Assembly: GCA_031316315.1 (NCBI GenBank)
Contig: JADBEO010000008.1
Span: 56,002 to 120,001 of the forward strand
Direction of reading: 5' to 3'
DNA from: Chelatococcus sambhunathii
Lineage (GTDB): Bacteria > Pseudomonadota > Alphaproteobacteria > Rhizobiales > Methylopilaceae
DNA: 64,000 bases
A program made the position numbers and the translations under genes. The notes below the pieces were generated by a model, which worked only from the letters and a program-made list of their open reading frames with translations, had not been told where the DNA came from and made no database searches. Shown here in pieces: positions 17,448-24,569 of the stretch; position 1 is the stretch's first letter; each line of letters begins with the position of its first letter.

Positions 17448-18803
17448 ATGACAGCCTTCAAAGATCCGTTCGACGCCCGCCACCGCCTCTCGTCCGGCTG
17501 TTCTTGCGGGCGCCACGCCACCGAGGCGGAGCACGCCGCCGATCCGGCGACCTCCGACGACCGCGCCCGCCGCGTCGTCGAAGGCGCGGTCATGCGAGCG
17601 CTGTTTCCCGAGGACGCCACCCGCCGCGCCTTTCTGACGGCTGTCGGCGCGGGAACCGCCATCGCCGCCGTCAACGCCCTGTTCCCGATCGCGACGGCGA
17701 CGGAAGTGTTCGCGCAAGGCGCGCCGGTCGAGAAGAAAGACCTCAAGGTCGGCTTCATCCCCATCACCTGCGCCACCCCGATCATCATGGCCAAGCCCAT
17801 GGGCTTCTATGAGAAGCAGGGGCTCAACGTCGAGGTGGTGAAGACCGCCGGCTGGGCGGTCATCCGCGACAAGGCGATCAACAAGGAGTACGACGCCGCG
17901 CATATGCTCTCGCCGATGCCGCTGGCGATCTCGATGGGCGTCGGGTCGAACCCGATCCCCTGGACGATGCCGGCGGTCGAGAACATCAACGGCCAGGCCA
18001 TCACCCTCGCGGTCAAGCACAAGGACAAGCGGGATCCGAAGGACTGGAAGGGCATGAAGTTCGCCGTGCCCTTCGACTATTCGATGCACAACTACCTGCT
18101 GCGCTACTACCTTGCGGAGCATGGCGTGGACCCGGACAGGGACGTGCAGATCCGCGCCGTGCCGCCGCCCGAGATGGTCGCGAATCTGCGCGCCGACAAC
18201 ATCGACGGCTTCCTCGCGCCCGATCCGGTGAACCAGCGCGCCGTCTATGACGGCGTCGGCTTCATTCACGTGCTGTCGAAGGAGATCTGGGACGGCCATC
18301 CGTGCTGCGCCTTCTCGGCGTCGAAGCAATTCGTCACCGAGATGCCGGGGACCTATCAGGCGCTGCTGAAAGCGATCATCGAGGCGACGGCGTTCGCGCA
18401 GAAGCCGGAGAACCGCAAGCAGATCGCCGAGGCGATCGCGCCGACGAACTACCTCAACCAGCCGCAGACCGTCGTCGAGCAGGTGCTCACCGGCACTTTC
18501 GCCGACGGCCTCGGCAAGGTGGTCAAGGATCCGAACCGCATCGCCTTCGACCCGTTCCCCTATGAGAGCTTCGCGGTCTGGATCCTCACCCAGATGAAGC
18601 GCTGGGGGCAGATCAAGGGCGAGGTCGACTACCAGAAGGTCGCCAAGGACGTCTTCCTCGCGACCGACGCCACCAAGCTCATGGCGGAAGCGGGCCTGAC
18701 CGCGCCGACGGCGACGACGAAGACCTTCTCGGTGATGGGCAAGCCGTTCGATCCGGCCAAGCCCGCTGAGTATGTCGACAGCTTCGCGATCAAGCGGACC
18801 TGA
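17448..18803 (+). CDS. CmpA/NrtA-type ABC substrate-binding protein (probable cyanate uptake)
   Basis: This 451-residue binding protein resembles NrtA/CmpA/CynA. Residues 1-55 form a hydrophilic extension with the motif CSCGRH (C18, C20) ahead of a twin-arginine signal, TRRAFLTAVGAGTAIAA (RR at 59-60), so export in folded form by Tat is likely. The mature part begins with LKVGFIPITCATPIIMA, and SMHNYLLRYYLAEHG and DNIDGFLAPDP are typical of the family. The ATG at 17448 has GGAG upstream and sits behind a sigma-54 promoter. With permease, ATPase and cyanase downstream, cyanate is the likely ligand; nitrate or bicarbonate are alternatives. Confidence 0.88.
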   Translation: MTAFKDPFDARHRLSSGCSCGRHATEAEHAADPATSDDRARRVVEGAVMRALFPEDATRRAFLTAVGAGTAIAAVNALFPIATATEVFAQGAPVEKKDLKVGFIPITCATPIIMAKPMGFYEKQGLNVEVVKTAGWAVIRDKAINKEYDAAHMLSPMPLAISMGVGSNPIPWTMPAVENINGQAITLAVKHKDKRDPKDWKGMKFAVPFDYSMHNYLLRYYLAEHGVDPDRDVQIRAVPPPEMVANLRADNIDGFLAPDPVNQRAVYDGVGFIHVLSKEIWDGHPCCAFSASKQFVTEMPGTYQALLKAIIEATAFAQKPENRKQIAEAIAPTNYLNQPQTVVEQVLTGTFADGLGKVVKDPNRIAFDPFPYESFAVWILTQMKRWGQIKGEVDYQKVAKDVFLATDATKLMAEAGLTAPTATTKTFSVMGKPFDPAKPAEYVDSFAIKRT

Positions 18804-18822
18804 CCAGGATGGACGCCGCCCT

Positions 18823-18952
18823 CTTGTCCCGACCGAAGCGAAGCGCAGAGCCGGGACCCAGACGCGCCGACGTCGGTAGACGGAGAACCGACGGGGTTGC
18901 CCTTGGTTCTTCGGCGTCGCGGCTCCGGGTCCCGGCTCAAGGGCGGGACAAG
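18823..18952. repeat. Long intergenic palindromic repeat between binding-protein and permease genes
   Basis: Outer arms CTTGTCCCG (18823-18831) and CGGGACAAG (18944-18952) and inner arms AGCCGGGACCC (18849-18859) and GGGTCCCGGCT (18927-18937) are perfect inverted complements. They form one large imperfect stem-loop filling the gap. Such extragenic palindromes are common in Hyphomicrobiales. Inside an operon it could stabilise the upstream mRNA. Confidence 0.75.
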
Positions 18953-18963
18953 GGAGGCGTCGC

Positions 18964-19809
18964 GTGACGCGCTCGCTCTCCCTCCGCGCCGGCCTTCTCT
19001 CTCTCGCGATCCTCGCAGGCACAATCGCGATCTGGCATTTCGCGACGCTGCCGACAGCCGGCTCGGCGGGGAACGTCGATCCGGAATACGCCGCGCTCGT
19101 TTCCGGCGCGGCGGCGGAGGGGCAGAAGAGCACCTTCCCGACGCCGGCGGACGTCGCGGCGACGCTTTGGAAGCATCTCAAGGATCCATTCTACGTCCGC
19201 GGCGCGAACGACCAGGGCGTCGGAATCCAGCTCGCCTATTCGCTGGGGCGCGTGCTCATCGGCTATCTCATCGCGGCGGCCGTCGCGATCCCGCTCGGCT
19301 TCCTGATCGGTATGTCGCCGCTGGCGACCCGAGCGCTCGACCCGTTCATCCAGATCCTGAAGCCGATCTCGCCTTTGGCCTGGATGCCGCTCGCGCTGTA
19401 CACGATCAAGGATTCCGGCATCTCGGCGATCTTCGTGATCTTCATCTGCTCGCTCTGGCCGATGCTGATCAACACCGCCTTCGGCGTCGCGAGCGTGCGG
19501 AAGGAATGGCTGAACGTCGCCGCGACGCTCGAGGTCGGCGCGCTGCGCAAAGCCTTCATGGTGATCCTGCCGGCGGCCGCGCCGACCATCATGACCGGCA
19601 TGCGCATCTCGATCGGCATCGCCTGGCTCGTTATCGTCGCGGCCGAGATGCTCGTGGGCGGAACCGGCATCGGCTACTTCGTCTGGAACGAGTGGAACAA
19701 CCTCTCCATCGGCAACATCATCACGGCGATCCTGCTGATCGGCCTCGTCGGCATGATCCTCGACGTCGCGCTCGCCCGCGCCGCCCGCCTCGTGGCGTAT
19801 CGGGAGTGA
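18964..19809 (+). CDS. ABC transporter permease (nitrate/cyanate/sulfonate type)
   Basis: This 281-residue inner-membrane permease of the binding-protein-dependent MetI-like fold starts at GTG 18964 after GGGAGG. After one N-terminal helix and a periplasmic stretch, the core helices begin near residue 90. The EAA-type loop (VAATLEVGALRKAFMVILP, residues 181-199) that docks on the ATPase is clear. It belongs to the NrtB/CynB/SsuC group and is the membrane part of the importer encoded around it. Confidence 0.9.
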   Translation: MTRSLSLRAGLLSLAILAGTIAIWHFATLPTAGSAGNVDPEYAALVSGAAAEGQKSTFPTPADVAATLWKHLKDPFYVRGANDQGVGIQLAYSLGRVLIGYLIAAAVAIPLGFLIGMSPLATRALDPFIQILKPISPLAWMPLALYTIKDSGISAIFVIFICSLWPMLINTAFGVASVRKEWLNVAATLEVGALRKAFMVILPAAAPTIMTGMRISIGIAWLVIVAAEMLVGGTGIGYFVWNEWNNLSIGNIITAILLIGLVGMILDVALARAARLVAYRE

Positions 19810-19844
19810 GAGGGATGACCGTCTTGGGGATGCCTTCATCGGCC

Positions 19845-19970
19845 GACTGCGTGCTTCGAGACGGCCCTTCGGGCCTCCTCAGCATGATGACCGTTCAGAA
19901 CGCCGAACCGCAAACCTCCCTCATGCTGAGGAGCCTCGGCGGCAGCCGAGGCGTCTTAAAGCACGCAGTC
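19845..19970. repeat. Palindromic repeat family A, full copy 1
   Basis: The left end GACTGCGTGCTTCGAGACG and the right end CGTCTTAAAGCACGCAGTC are near-perfect inverted complements. Inner segments CTCCTCAGCATGA and TCATGCTGAGGAG also pair. A second full copy lies at 21925-22046 and a half copy at 23136-23151. This one sits between the permease and ATPase genes of the cyanate operon. Confidence 0.8.
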
Positions 19971-19984
19971 CGGTTCCGACGCCC

Positions 19985-20890
19985 ATGACCAAGCCCCTCA
20001 TCTCCATCGAGGCGCTGGCGCGGCGCTATCCGAAGCACGGCGGCGGCGAGACGACCGTCTTCGAGAACGTCTGGCTGCCGATCGAGAAGGGCGAGTTCGT
20101 CTGCCTGATCGGCCATTCCGGCTGCGGCAAGACGACGATCCTCAACGTCCTTGCGGGGCTCGACCAGCCGTCCGGCGGGGTGGTGATCGTCGACGGCCGC
20201 GAGATCTCCGGGCCGAGCCTCGATCGTGCCGTGATCTTTCAGGGGCACTCGCTGCTGCCCTGGATGACGGTGATGGGCAACGTCGCCTTCGCGGTGACCT
20301 CCCGCCATCCGCACTGGCCGAAGGACAAGGTCCGCGCGCACTGCCAGAAATACATCGACGTCGTCCACCTCACCGGCTCCGAGCACAAGAAGCCGGCGGA
20401 GCTCTCGGGCGGCATGAAGCAGCGCGTGGGCATCGCTCGCGCGCTCGCGATCGAGCCGAAGATGCTGCTGATGGACGAGCCGTTCTCGGCGCTCGACGCG
20501 CTGACGCGCGGCTCGCTGCAGGACGAGGTGCGCCGCATCTGCACCGAGACCGAGCAGACTGTCTTCATGATCACCCACGACATCGACGAGGCCATGCTGC
20601 TCGCCGACCGGATCGTGCTGATGACCAACGGCCCCGAGGCGAAGATCGCGGAAATCGTCGAGAACACGCTGCCGAAGGACCGCAGCCGCGCCGACGTCCA
20701 CAAGCACGCCAACTACTACGCGCTCCGGAACCACCTGCTCGACTTCCTCGTCACGCGCTCGAAGAATTTCGCCGTCGAGATCGCCGCGGGAGCCTACGAC
20801 CCGCGGCGTCCGCCGGTCGTGCGCCCCGGCGAGCGGGCGCCAGCGCAGCCGCCGCCTCCGATCGACGCGCCCCGCGCCGTTTCCGCCTGA
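19985..20890 (+). CDS. ABC transporter ATP-binding protein (nitrate/cyanate type)
   Basis: This 301-residue ATPase has Walker A GHSGCGKTT near residue 45, Q-loop in IFQGHSLLPW, signature LSGGMKQR near 140, Walker B LLLMDEP and the switch histidine in MITHDIDEA. Length and style match NrtD/CynD/SsuB. The last 40 residues are proline-rich and variable. It lies 32 bases ahead of cyanase, completing an importer with its metabolic enzyme. Confidence 0.92.
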   Translation: MTKPLISIEALARRYPKHGGGETTVFENVWLPIEKGEFVCLIGHSGCGKTTILNVLAGLDQPSGGVVIVDGREISGPSLDRAVIFQGHSLLPWMTVMGNVAFAVTSRHPHWPKDKVRAHCQKYIDVVHLTGSEHKKPAELSGGMKQRVGIARALAIEPKMLLMDEPFSALDALTRGSLQDEVRRICTETEQTVFMITHDIDEAMLLADRIVLMTNGPEAKIAEIVENTLPKDRSRADVHKHANYYALRNHLLDFLVTRSKNFAVEIAAGAYDPRRPPVVRPGERAPAQPPPPIDAPRAVSA

Positions 20891-20922
20891 AGCGTCCCGA
20901 CCCACCCAAGGAGATCTGCGCC

Positions 20923-21372
20923 ATGATCCGCGCCGAAGTGACCGAACTCGTCCTCACCGCTAAGCGGATGAAGGGACTGACCTGGAAAGACATCCACGAG
21001 AAGGTGTCGGTCTCGACCTCGCCGATCGTGGTGACGGCCGCCTTGCTCGGCCAGATGCGGCTCGAGCCCAACGAAGCGGAGAAGGCGGCCGATCTGTTCG
21101 ACCTTCCGGAAGAGGCCAAAATCCTGCTGACCGAGATTCCCTATCGCGGGTCGCTGACCGAGATCCCGCCGACCGACCCGCTGATCTACCGCTTCTACGA
21201 ACTCGTCATGGTCTACGGCACGACCTGGAAGGAACTGATCCAGGAGGAGTTCGGCGACGGCATCATGTCCGCGATCGACTTCGACATGACGATGGAGCGT
21301 CAGCCCGACCAGAAGGGCGACCGGGTCAAGCTGCAGATGTCCGGCAAGTTCCTCAGCTACAAGCGATACTGA
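20923..21372 (+). CDS. cynS: Cyanate hydratase (cyanase)
   Basis: This 149-residue cytosolic enzyme converts cyanate and bicarbonate to ammonia and CO2. The catalytic triad of E. coli CynS (R96, E99, S122) is present with identical spacing as R90, E93 and S116 in IYRFYELVMVYG and DGIMSAIDF. The N-terminal helical domain (MKGLTWKDIHEKV) is also typical. AAGGAG stands 9 bases before the ATG. It closes the sigma-54-driven transport operon, so the whole unit supplies nitrogen from, and detoxifies, cyanate. Confidence 0.97.
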   Translation: MIRAEVTELVLTAKRMKGLTWKDIHEKVSVSTSPIVVTAALLGQMRLEPNEAEKAADLFDLPEEAKILLTEIPYRGSLTEIPPTDPLIYRFYELVMVYGTTWKELIQEEFGDGIMSAIDFDMTMERQPDQKGDRVKLQMSGKFLSYKRY

Positions 21373-21381
21373 TCGATAGCG

Positions 21382-21412
21382 CATGAGGCCGGCGCGTGTC
21401 GCCGGCCTCATG
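21382..21412. terminator. Strong hairpin after cynS, bidirectional with rppH
   Basis: CATGAGGCCGGCG and CGCCGGCCTCATG are perfect 13-base complements with a CGTGT loop, 9 bases after the cynS stop and overlapping the rppH stop codon. It has no T tract, but placement between convergent genes suggests termination of both. Confidence 0.65.
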
Positions 21413-21908
21413 CCGCGAACCGGGCGAAGACGCGCAAGAGCTCTGCGTAGATCGCGCGCTTGAAGGGGACGACCAACTCCGCCGCGACGGCGAGCCGCTC
21501 CCACCGCCATTCCAAAAACTCGGCCGGGACGCCTTCGACCGACCGCGTGACGTCGATCTCGCTCTCGTCCCCGACGAACCGCATCGCGTACCAGCGCTGG
21601 CGCTGGCCGCGGAACGCAGCGAGCTTGTGCGGCGGGCCGAAATAGGGCGGGAAGTCGTATGTCAGCCAGCCCTCGGCCGCGCCGAGGATATCGACGCTCC
21701 GGACGCCCGTTTCCTCATAGAGCTCGCGACGCGCGGCCTGTTCGAGATCCTCGCCGGCGTCGACGCCGCCTTGCGGCATCTGCCATTCGTAGCCGGGGCC
21801 GATGACCTCCGGCCCGTCGTCCTCGATGCGTCTTGCGATCAGCACGAGGCCCGCGCGGTTGAACAACGCGACGCCGACGTTCGGGCGATAGGGGCGGGTT
21901 TCGGTCAT
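21408..21908 (-). CDS. rppH: RNA pyrophosphohydrolase (Nudix)
   Basis: This 166-residue Nudix hydrolase removes pyrophosphate from the 5' triphosphate end of mRNA, or hydrolyses dinucleoside polyphosphates, and triggers RNA decay. The Nudix box GX5EX7REUXEEXGU is complete at residues 48-69 (around AARRELYEETGV). The N-terminal YRPNVGVALFN and the WQMPQGG lead-in are diagnostic for RppH/NudH. The length fits the alphaproteobacterial enzyme. It is a housekeeping gene convergent with the cyanate operon. Confidence 0.93.
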   Translation of the reverse strand: MTETRPYRPNVGVALFNRAGLVLIARRIEDDGPEVIGPGYEWQMPQGGVDAGEDLEQAARRELYEETGVRSVDILGAAEGWLTYDFPPYFGPPHKLAAFRGQRQRWYAMRFVGDESEIDVTRSVEGVPAEFLEWRWERLAVAAELVVPFKRAIYAELLRVFARFAA

Positions 21909-21924
21909 CGTCCTGCAGACACGA

Positions 21925-22046
21925 ACTGCGTGCTTCGAGACACGCCGCTTGCGCGGCGCTCCTCAGCATGAGGGATGCTTGCGGGCGGCATCCTCAACGC
22001 CCCTCATGCTGAGGAGGCCCGTGAGGGCCGTCTCGAAGCACGCAGT
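21925..22046. repeat. Palindromic repeat family A, full copy 2
   Basis: ACTGCGTGCTTCGAGAC at the left and GTCTCGAAGCACGCAGT at the right are perfect inverted complements. The interior contains CTCCTCAGCATGAGG and CCTCATGCTGAGGAG, also complementary. It matches the copy at 19845-19970 and separates rppH from the next, divergent, regulator gene. Confidence 0.85.
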
Positions 22047-22131
22047 CGGCCGATCCAATCCACAACGCCGCGTTCTTGCCACCCGTTCGGCGGCTTCGCA
22101 AACTGTGCGCCCGCCGCAGAGTCGTCGCCTC

Positions 22132-22908
22132 ATGCCCCGCCCGATCGCCGCCAGGCGCCTGCACGAGATCATCGACAGCGTCGAGGCTGCGAAGAGCGTC
22201 AGCGTTGAGGAGCTCGCCGAGCGCTTCGGCGTCTCGCGCGAGACCATCCGGCGTGACCTCAAGGCGCTAGCGGCGCAAGGCCGGCTCGACGTCGTCCATG
22301 GCGGCGCGCTGAAGCGCGAGATCGGCGACCCGCCCTTCGCCGAGCGCGCCAGGGAGAACGCCGAGGGAAAAGCGGCGATCGGCCGGGCCGCGGCCGCGAT
22401 GGTGGAGCCCGGCATGGTGGCGCTTCTGGACTCCGGCGCGACCACCCACGAGATCGCCGTCGCGCTCGCCGCCCGGCCGCCGAAAGACGCGACCGTCATC
22501 CTGACCTCATTGGCGGACGCGCTGCTGCTCGTGCGCGCCGGCTTGAAGGTCGTCGTCCTTGGCGGGGAGGTCGATCCGGACGACGGCGCGACCGTCGGGC
22601 TCGACGTGATCTCGGCGCTTCCGCGCTACCGCATCGACCTCGCCTTCATCGGCATCGGCGGGCTGACCCCTGAAGGCGACGTCACCGTCTTCTCACGCGT
22701 CGCCGCCGAGACGCGCGCCGTGATGCTGGACAGCGCCCGTCAGGGCTTTCTCGTCGCCGACCGCTCCAAGTTCGGGCGCGCCGGCTCGGCGCGGATCGCG
22801 CCGTCGCGTCCGCCCTCGGGCCTGATCGTCGATGTCGCGCCTCCGGCGCGCTGGAAAGCGGCTCTGAAGGCGAATGGGATCAAGTGCATCGTCGCGTCGA
22901 ACGCTTGA
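22132..22908 (+). CDS. DeoR/GlpR-family transcriptional regulator
   Basis: This 258-residue repressor has the DeoR winged helix at residues 7-60 (SVEELAERFGVSRETIRRD) followed by VHGGAL. The sugar-phosphate-sensing domain contains LLDSGATTHEIA near 100 and the lysine and aspartate of LVADRSKFGR near 205. The ATG at 22132 gives the normal family N-terminus; an upstream extension would run into repeat family A. No sugar operon is adjacent, so its regulon is unknown. Confidence 0.9.
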   Translation: MPRPIAARRLHEIIDSVEAAKSVSVEELAERFGVSRETIRRDLKALAAQGRLDVVHGGALKREIGDPPFAERARENAEGKAAIGRAAAAMVEPGMVALLDSGATTHEIAVALAARPPKDATVILTSLADALLLVRAGLKVVVLGGEVDPDDGATVGLDVISALPRYRIDLAFIGIGGLTPEGDVTVFSRVAAETRAVMLDSARQGFLVADRSKFGRAGSARIAPSRPPSGLIVDVAPPARWKAALKANGIKCIVASNA

Positions 22909-23164
22909 TGTGGTTTTTTGTGACTTTGTGATTGAATTCGAGGAGGTCCGCGGTTAGCCTCTGGCGGATGTCGGAGCCCCGAATGTCCCATCCCACAGCG
23001 TCCCAGTCCTTGGCACAGGCGACGCCTTTCCAGACGCAGGCGCGGGCAAGCGATCGCCAGGGCTGGCCGGGCACGCCCCGGATCGCGCTCGACGTGGCGG
23101 GCGAGATCATGCGGGTCAAGGCGAGTCCCACGCCGTTCGAAGCACGCAGTCCCGCGCCGCGCGG
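22909..23164. other. Intergenic stretch with no supported gene; half copy of repeat family A
   Basis: The first 30 bases are AT-richer than the surroundings (TGTGGTTTTTTGTGACTTTG) and may help end the regulator transcript. TTCGAAGCACGCAGTC at 23136-23151 is a half copy of repeat family A. Short reading frames exist on both strands, but none has a convincing ribosome site or recognisable product. Confidence 0.5.
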
Positions 23165-24019
23165 ATGACCGGCATGGAGCTTCACGTCTTCCTAGCGGTG
23201 CTGGCGGCCGCGGCCATGCACGCCGGCTGGAACGCCTTCCTCAAGCTGCGGATCGAGCCGTTCCTCGCCATGACGCTCGTTACGGCGGGGGCGGGGGCCG
23301 TCGGCCTGCCGGGGCTGATCGCCTTCGGCTTTCCGAAGCTCGAGGCCTGGCCATGGCTGATCGCCTCGCTCGTTCTGCACCTCGGCTACTACCTCGCGCT
23401 GACGCAGGCCTATGCGCGGGCCGACATGAGCCAGATGTACCCGATCGCCCGGGGCGGGGCGCCGTTGATCACGGCCTTCGCCAGCCTCGCGCTGATCGGG
23501 GAGAGCGTCTCGCCCGTCCAGGCGCTTGGGATCGCGGCGCTCGGCTGCGGCGTGATGCTGATCTCCCTGCTGGGCCGCCGGAAAGGCGCTCATTTCGACC
23601 TCGGGGCGCTTGGCTTCGCCGGACTCACGGCGCTGACGATCTCCGGCTACACGCTGGTGGACGGCATTGGCGCGCGGACCGCTGGCGATCCGCACGCCTA
23701 CTCCGCCGCGCTGTTCGTGATCGACGGTTTTCCGCTGCTGCTGTTCGCGCTGTGGCGCCGCGGCGCGGCGGGGCTCGCGCCGATGCGGCCGTACCTTCTT
23801 CAGGGGCTCGCGGGAGGCGCGATGTCGCTCGGCGCCTACTGGATCGCGATCTGGGCCATGACCGTCGCGCCGATCCCGCTCGTCGCGGCGGTGCGGGAGT
23901 CGAGCGTGCTGTTCGCGGCGTTGATCGCGACGCTCCTCCTGAAGGAGCCCGTGCAATGGGCGCGCGCCGGCGCCGCGGTGGTGATCGTCTGCGCGCTCGT
24001 GCTGATGCGGATGGGCTGA
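23165..24019 (+). CDS. EamA/DMT-family membrane transporter
   Basis: This 284-residue protein has ten predicted helices and two EamA repeats of about 140 residues each, with the family-typical Pro-Ile-Ala segment (SQMYPIARGGAPLITA) near residue 90 and VAAVRESSVLFAALIA near 240. It exports or imports small metabolites in the inner membrane. The substrate cannot be told. The nearest upstream gene is the DeoR regulator 256 bases away, and no operon is evident. Confidence 0.88.
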   Translation: MTGMELHVFLAVLAAAAMHAGWNAFLKLRIEPFLAMTLVTAGAGAVGLPGLIAFGFPKLEAWPWLIASLVLHLGYYLALTQAYARADMSQMYPIARGGAPLITAFASLALIGESVSPVQALGIAALGCGVMLISLLGRRKGAHFDLGALGFAGLTALTISGYTLVDGIGARTAGDPHAYSAALFVIDGFPLLLFALWRRGAAGLAPMRPYLLQGLAGGAMSLGAYWIAIWAMTVAPIPLVAAVRESSVLFAALIATLLLKEPVQWARAGAAVVIVCALVLMRMG

Positions 24020-24022
24020 TCT

Positions 24023-24072
24023 TCCCTTCTCCCCTTGCGGGAGAAGGCGGTCGCGAAGCGGTCGGGTGGGGG
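24023..24072. repeat. Intergenic hairpin repeat after the EamA gene
   Basis: CCTTCTCCC and GGGAGAAGG (24025-24047) pair around CTTGC, followed by GCGGTCGCGAAGCGGTCGGGTGGGGG. The layout resembles the CCTCTCCCC repeat at 62013-62133 and belongs to the same general class of extragenic palindromes. It could terminate the EamA transcript. Confidence 0.6.
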
Positions 24073-24184
24073 AGGCGGCGGCGCGAACTTTCGGTTCGGC
24101 GTCCGGTCGTGAACACCCTTGAACGGCGGCTTCGGAAAAACCAGATTTCTGCCGCCCGCCCATGGGCTTAAGAAGGAGGAGAAA

Positions 24185-24364
24185 GTGTCATACACGGTCA
24201 TTTCTGAGGGCGTTCCGGCCCCTTCGGCGACGGTCGTGGAAAATGTCTTGGCCGCGCTTCACCTGGCTCGATCGCATGAGAAGGACGGCCACGAAGTCAC
24301 CATCGCGACCGACAGCGGATGGATCCTGACTTCGGACCAGCTCGAGGAGCTTGTCAGACAGTGA
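24185..24364 (+). CDS. Small protein of unknown function, 59 residues
   Basis: The GTG at 24185 sits 5 bases after a strong AAGGAGGAG, the best ribosome site in this area, which supports a real gene. The acidic product begins SYTVISEGVPAPS and contains an amphipathic helix (VVENVLAALHLARSHEKDG) and a short beta-like segment (HEVTIATDSGWIL). There is no signal peptide or membrane helix. I do not recognise a family. It precedes a stress-promoter-driven SDR gene. Confidence 0.6.
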   Translation: MSYTVISEGVPAPSATVVENVLAALHLARSHEKDGHEVTIATDSGWILTSDQLEELVRQ

Positions 24365-24371
24365 CGCTTTG

Positions 24372-24396
24372 GCCCCGCCGGCGTCGCCGGCGGGGC
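24372..24396. terminator. GC hairpin after the 59-residue gene
   Basis: GCCCCGCCGGC and GCCGGCGGGGC are perfect 11-base complements around GTC, 8 bases after the stop. No T tract follows, so termination is possible but not certain. Confidence 0.5.
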
Positions 24397-24516
24397 GCAA
24401 CTGGGCGCTACGCATGAGACCCCGCGTCTCGTTCCGCGGCCTGGCTGTGGCGCGTGGCGCCGACTGCAAGGCTCCATGCGCGCGCGTCGGCCAGCCGAGC
24501 GAACGCGCCTGCCGGT

Positions 24517-24541
24517 GGAACGGCTCCGACGCCCGACCGTT
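24517..24541 (+). promoter_or_regulatory. EcfG-type general stress promoter (GGAAC-N16-CGTT)
   Basis: GGAAC at 24517-24521 and CGTT at 24538-24541 are separated by exactly 16 bases, matching the published alphaproteobacterial EcfG/SigT consensus in both boxes. It lies 28 bases before the SDR start codon at 24570, so the SDR gene is probably in the general stress regulon. Confidence 0.6.
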
Positions 24542-24569
24542 TGCACGGGGCGTGCTGCGGGAGAAGGGC

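Noticed and set aside
23011..23026. Sigma-54-like TGGCAC-N7-CGCC upstream of the EamA gene
   Set aside because: The -24 box and GC are present, but the -12 box lacks both Ts, there is no activator site nearby, and the distance to the gene is large.
22932..23168. Possible 78-residue rightward gene between the DeoR regulator and EamA gene
   Set aside because: It has no convincing ribosome site, a low-complexity composition, and its end is made of repeat family A. The opposite-strand frame is equally unconvincing.
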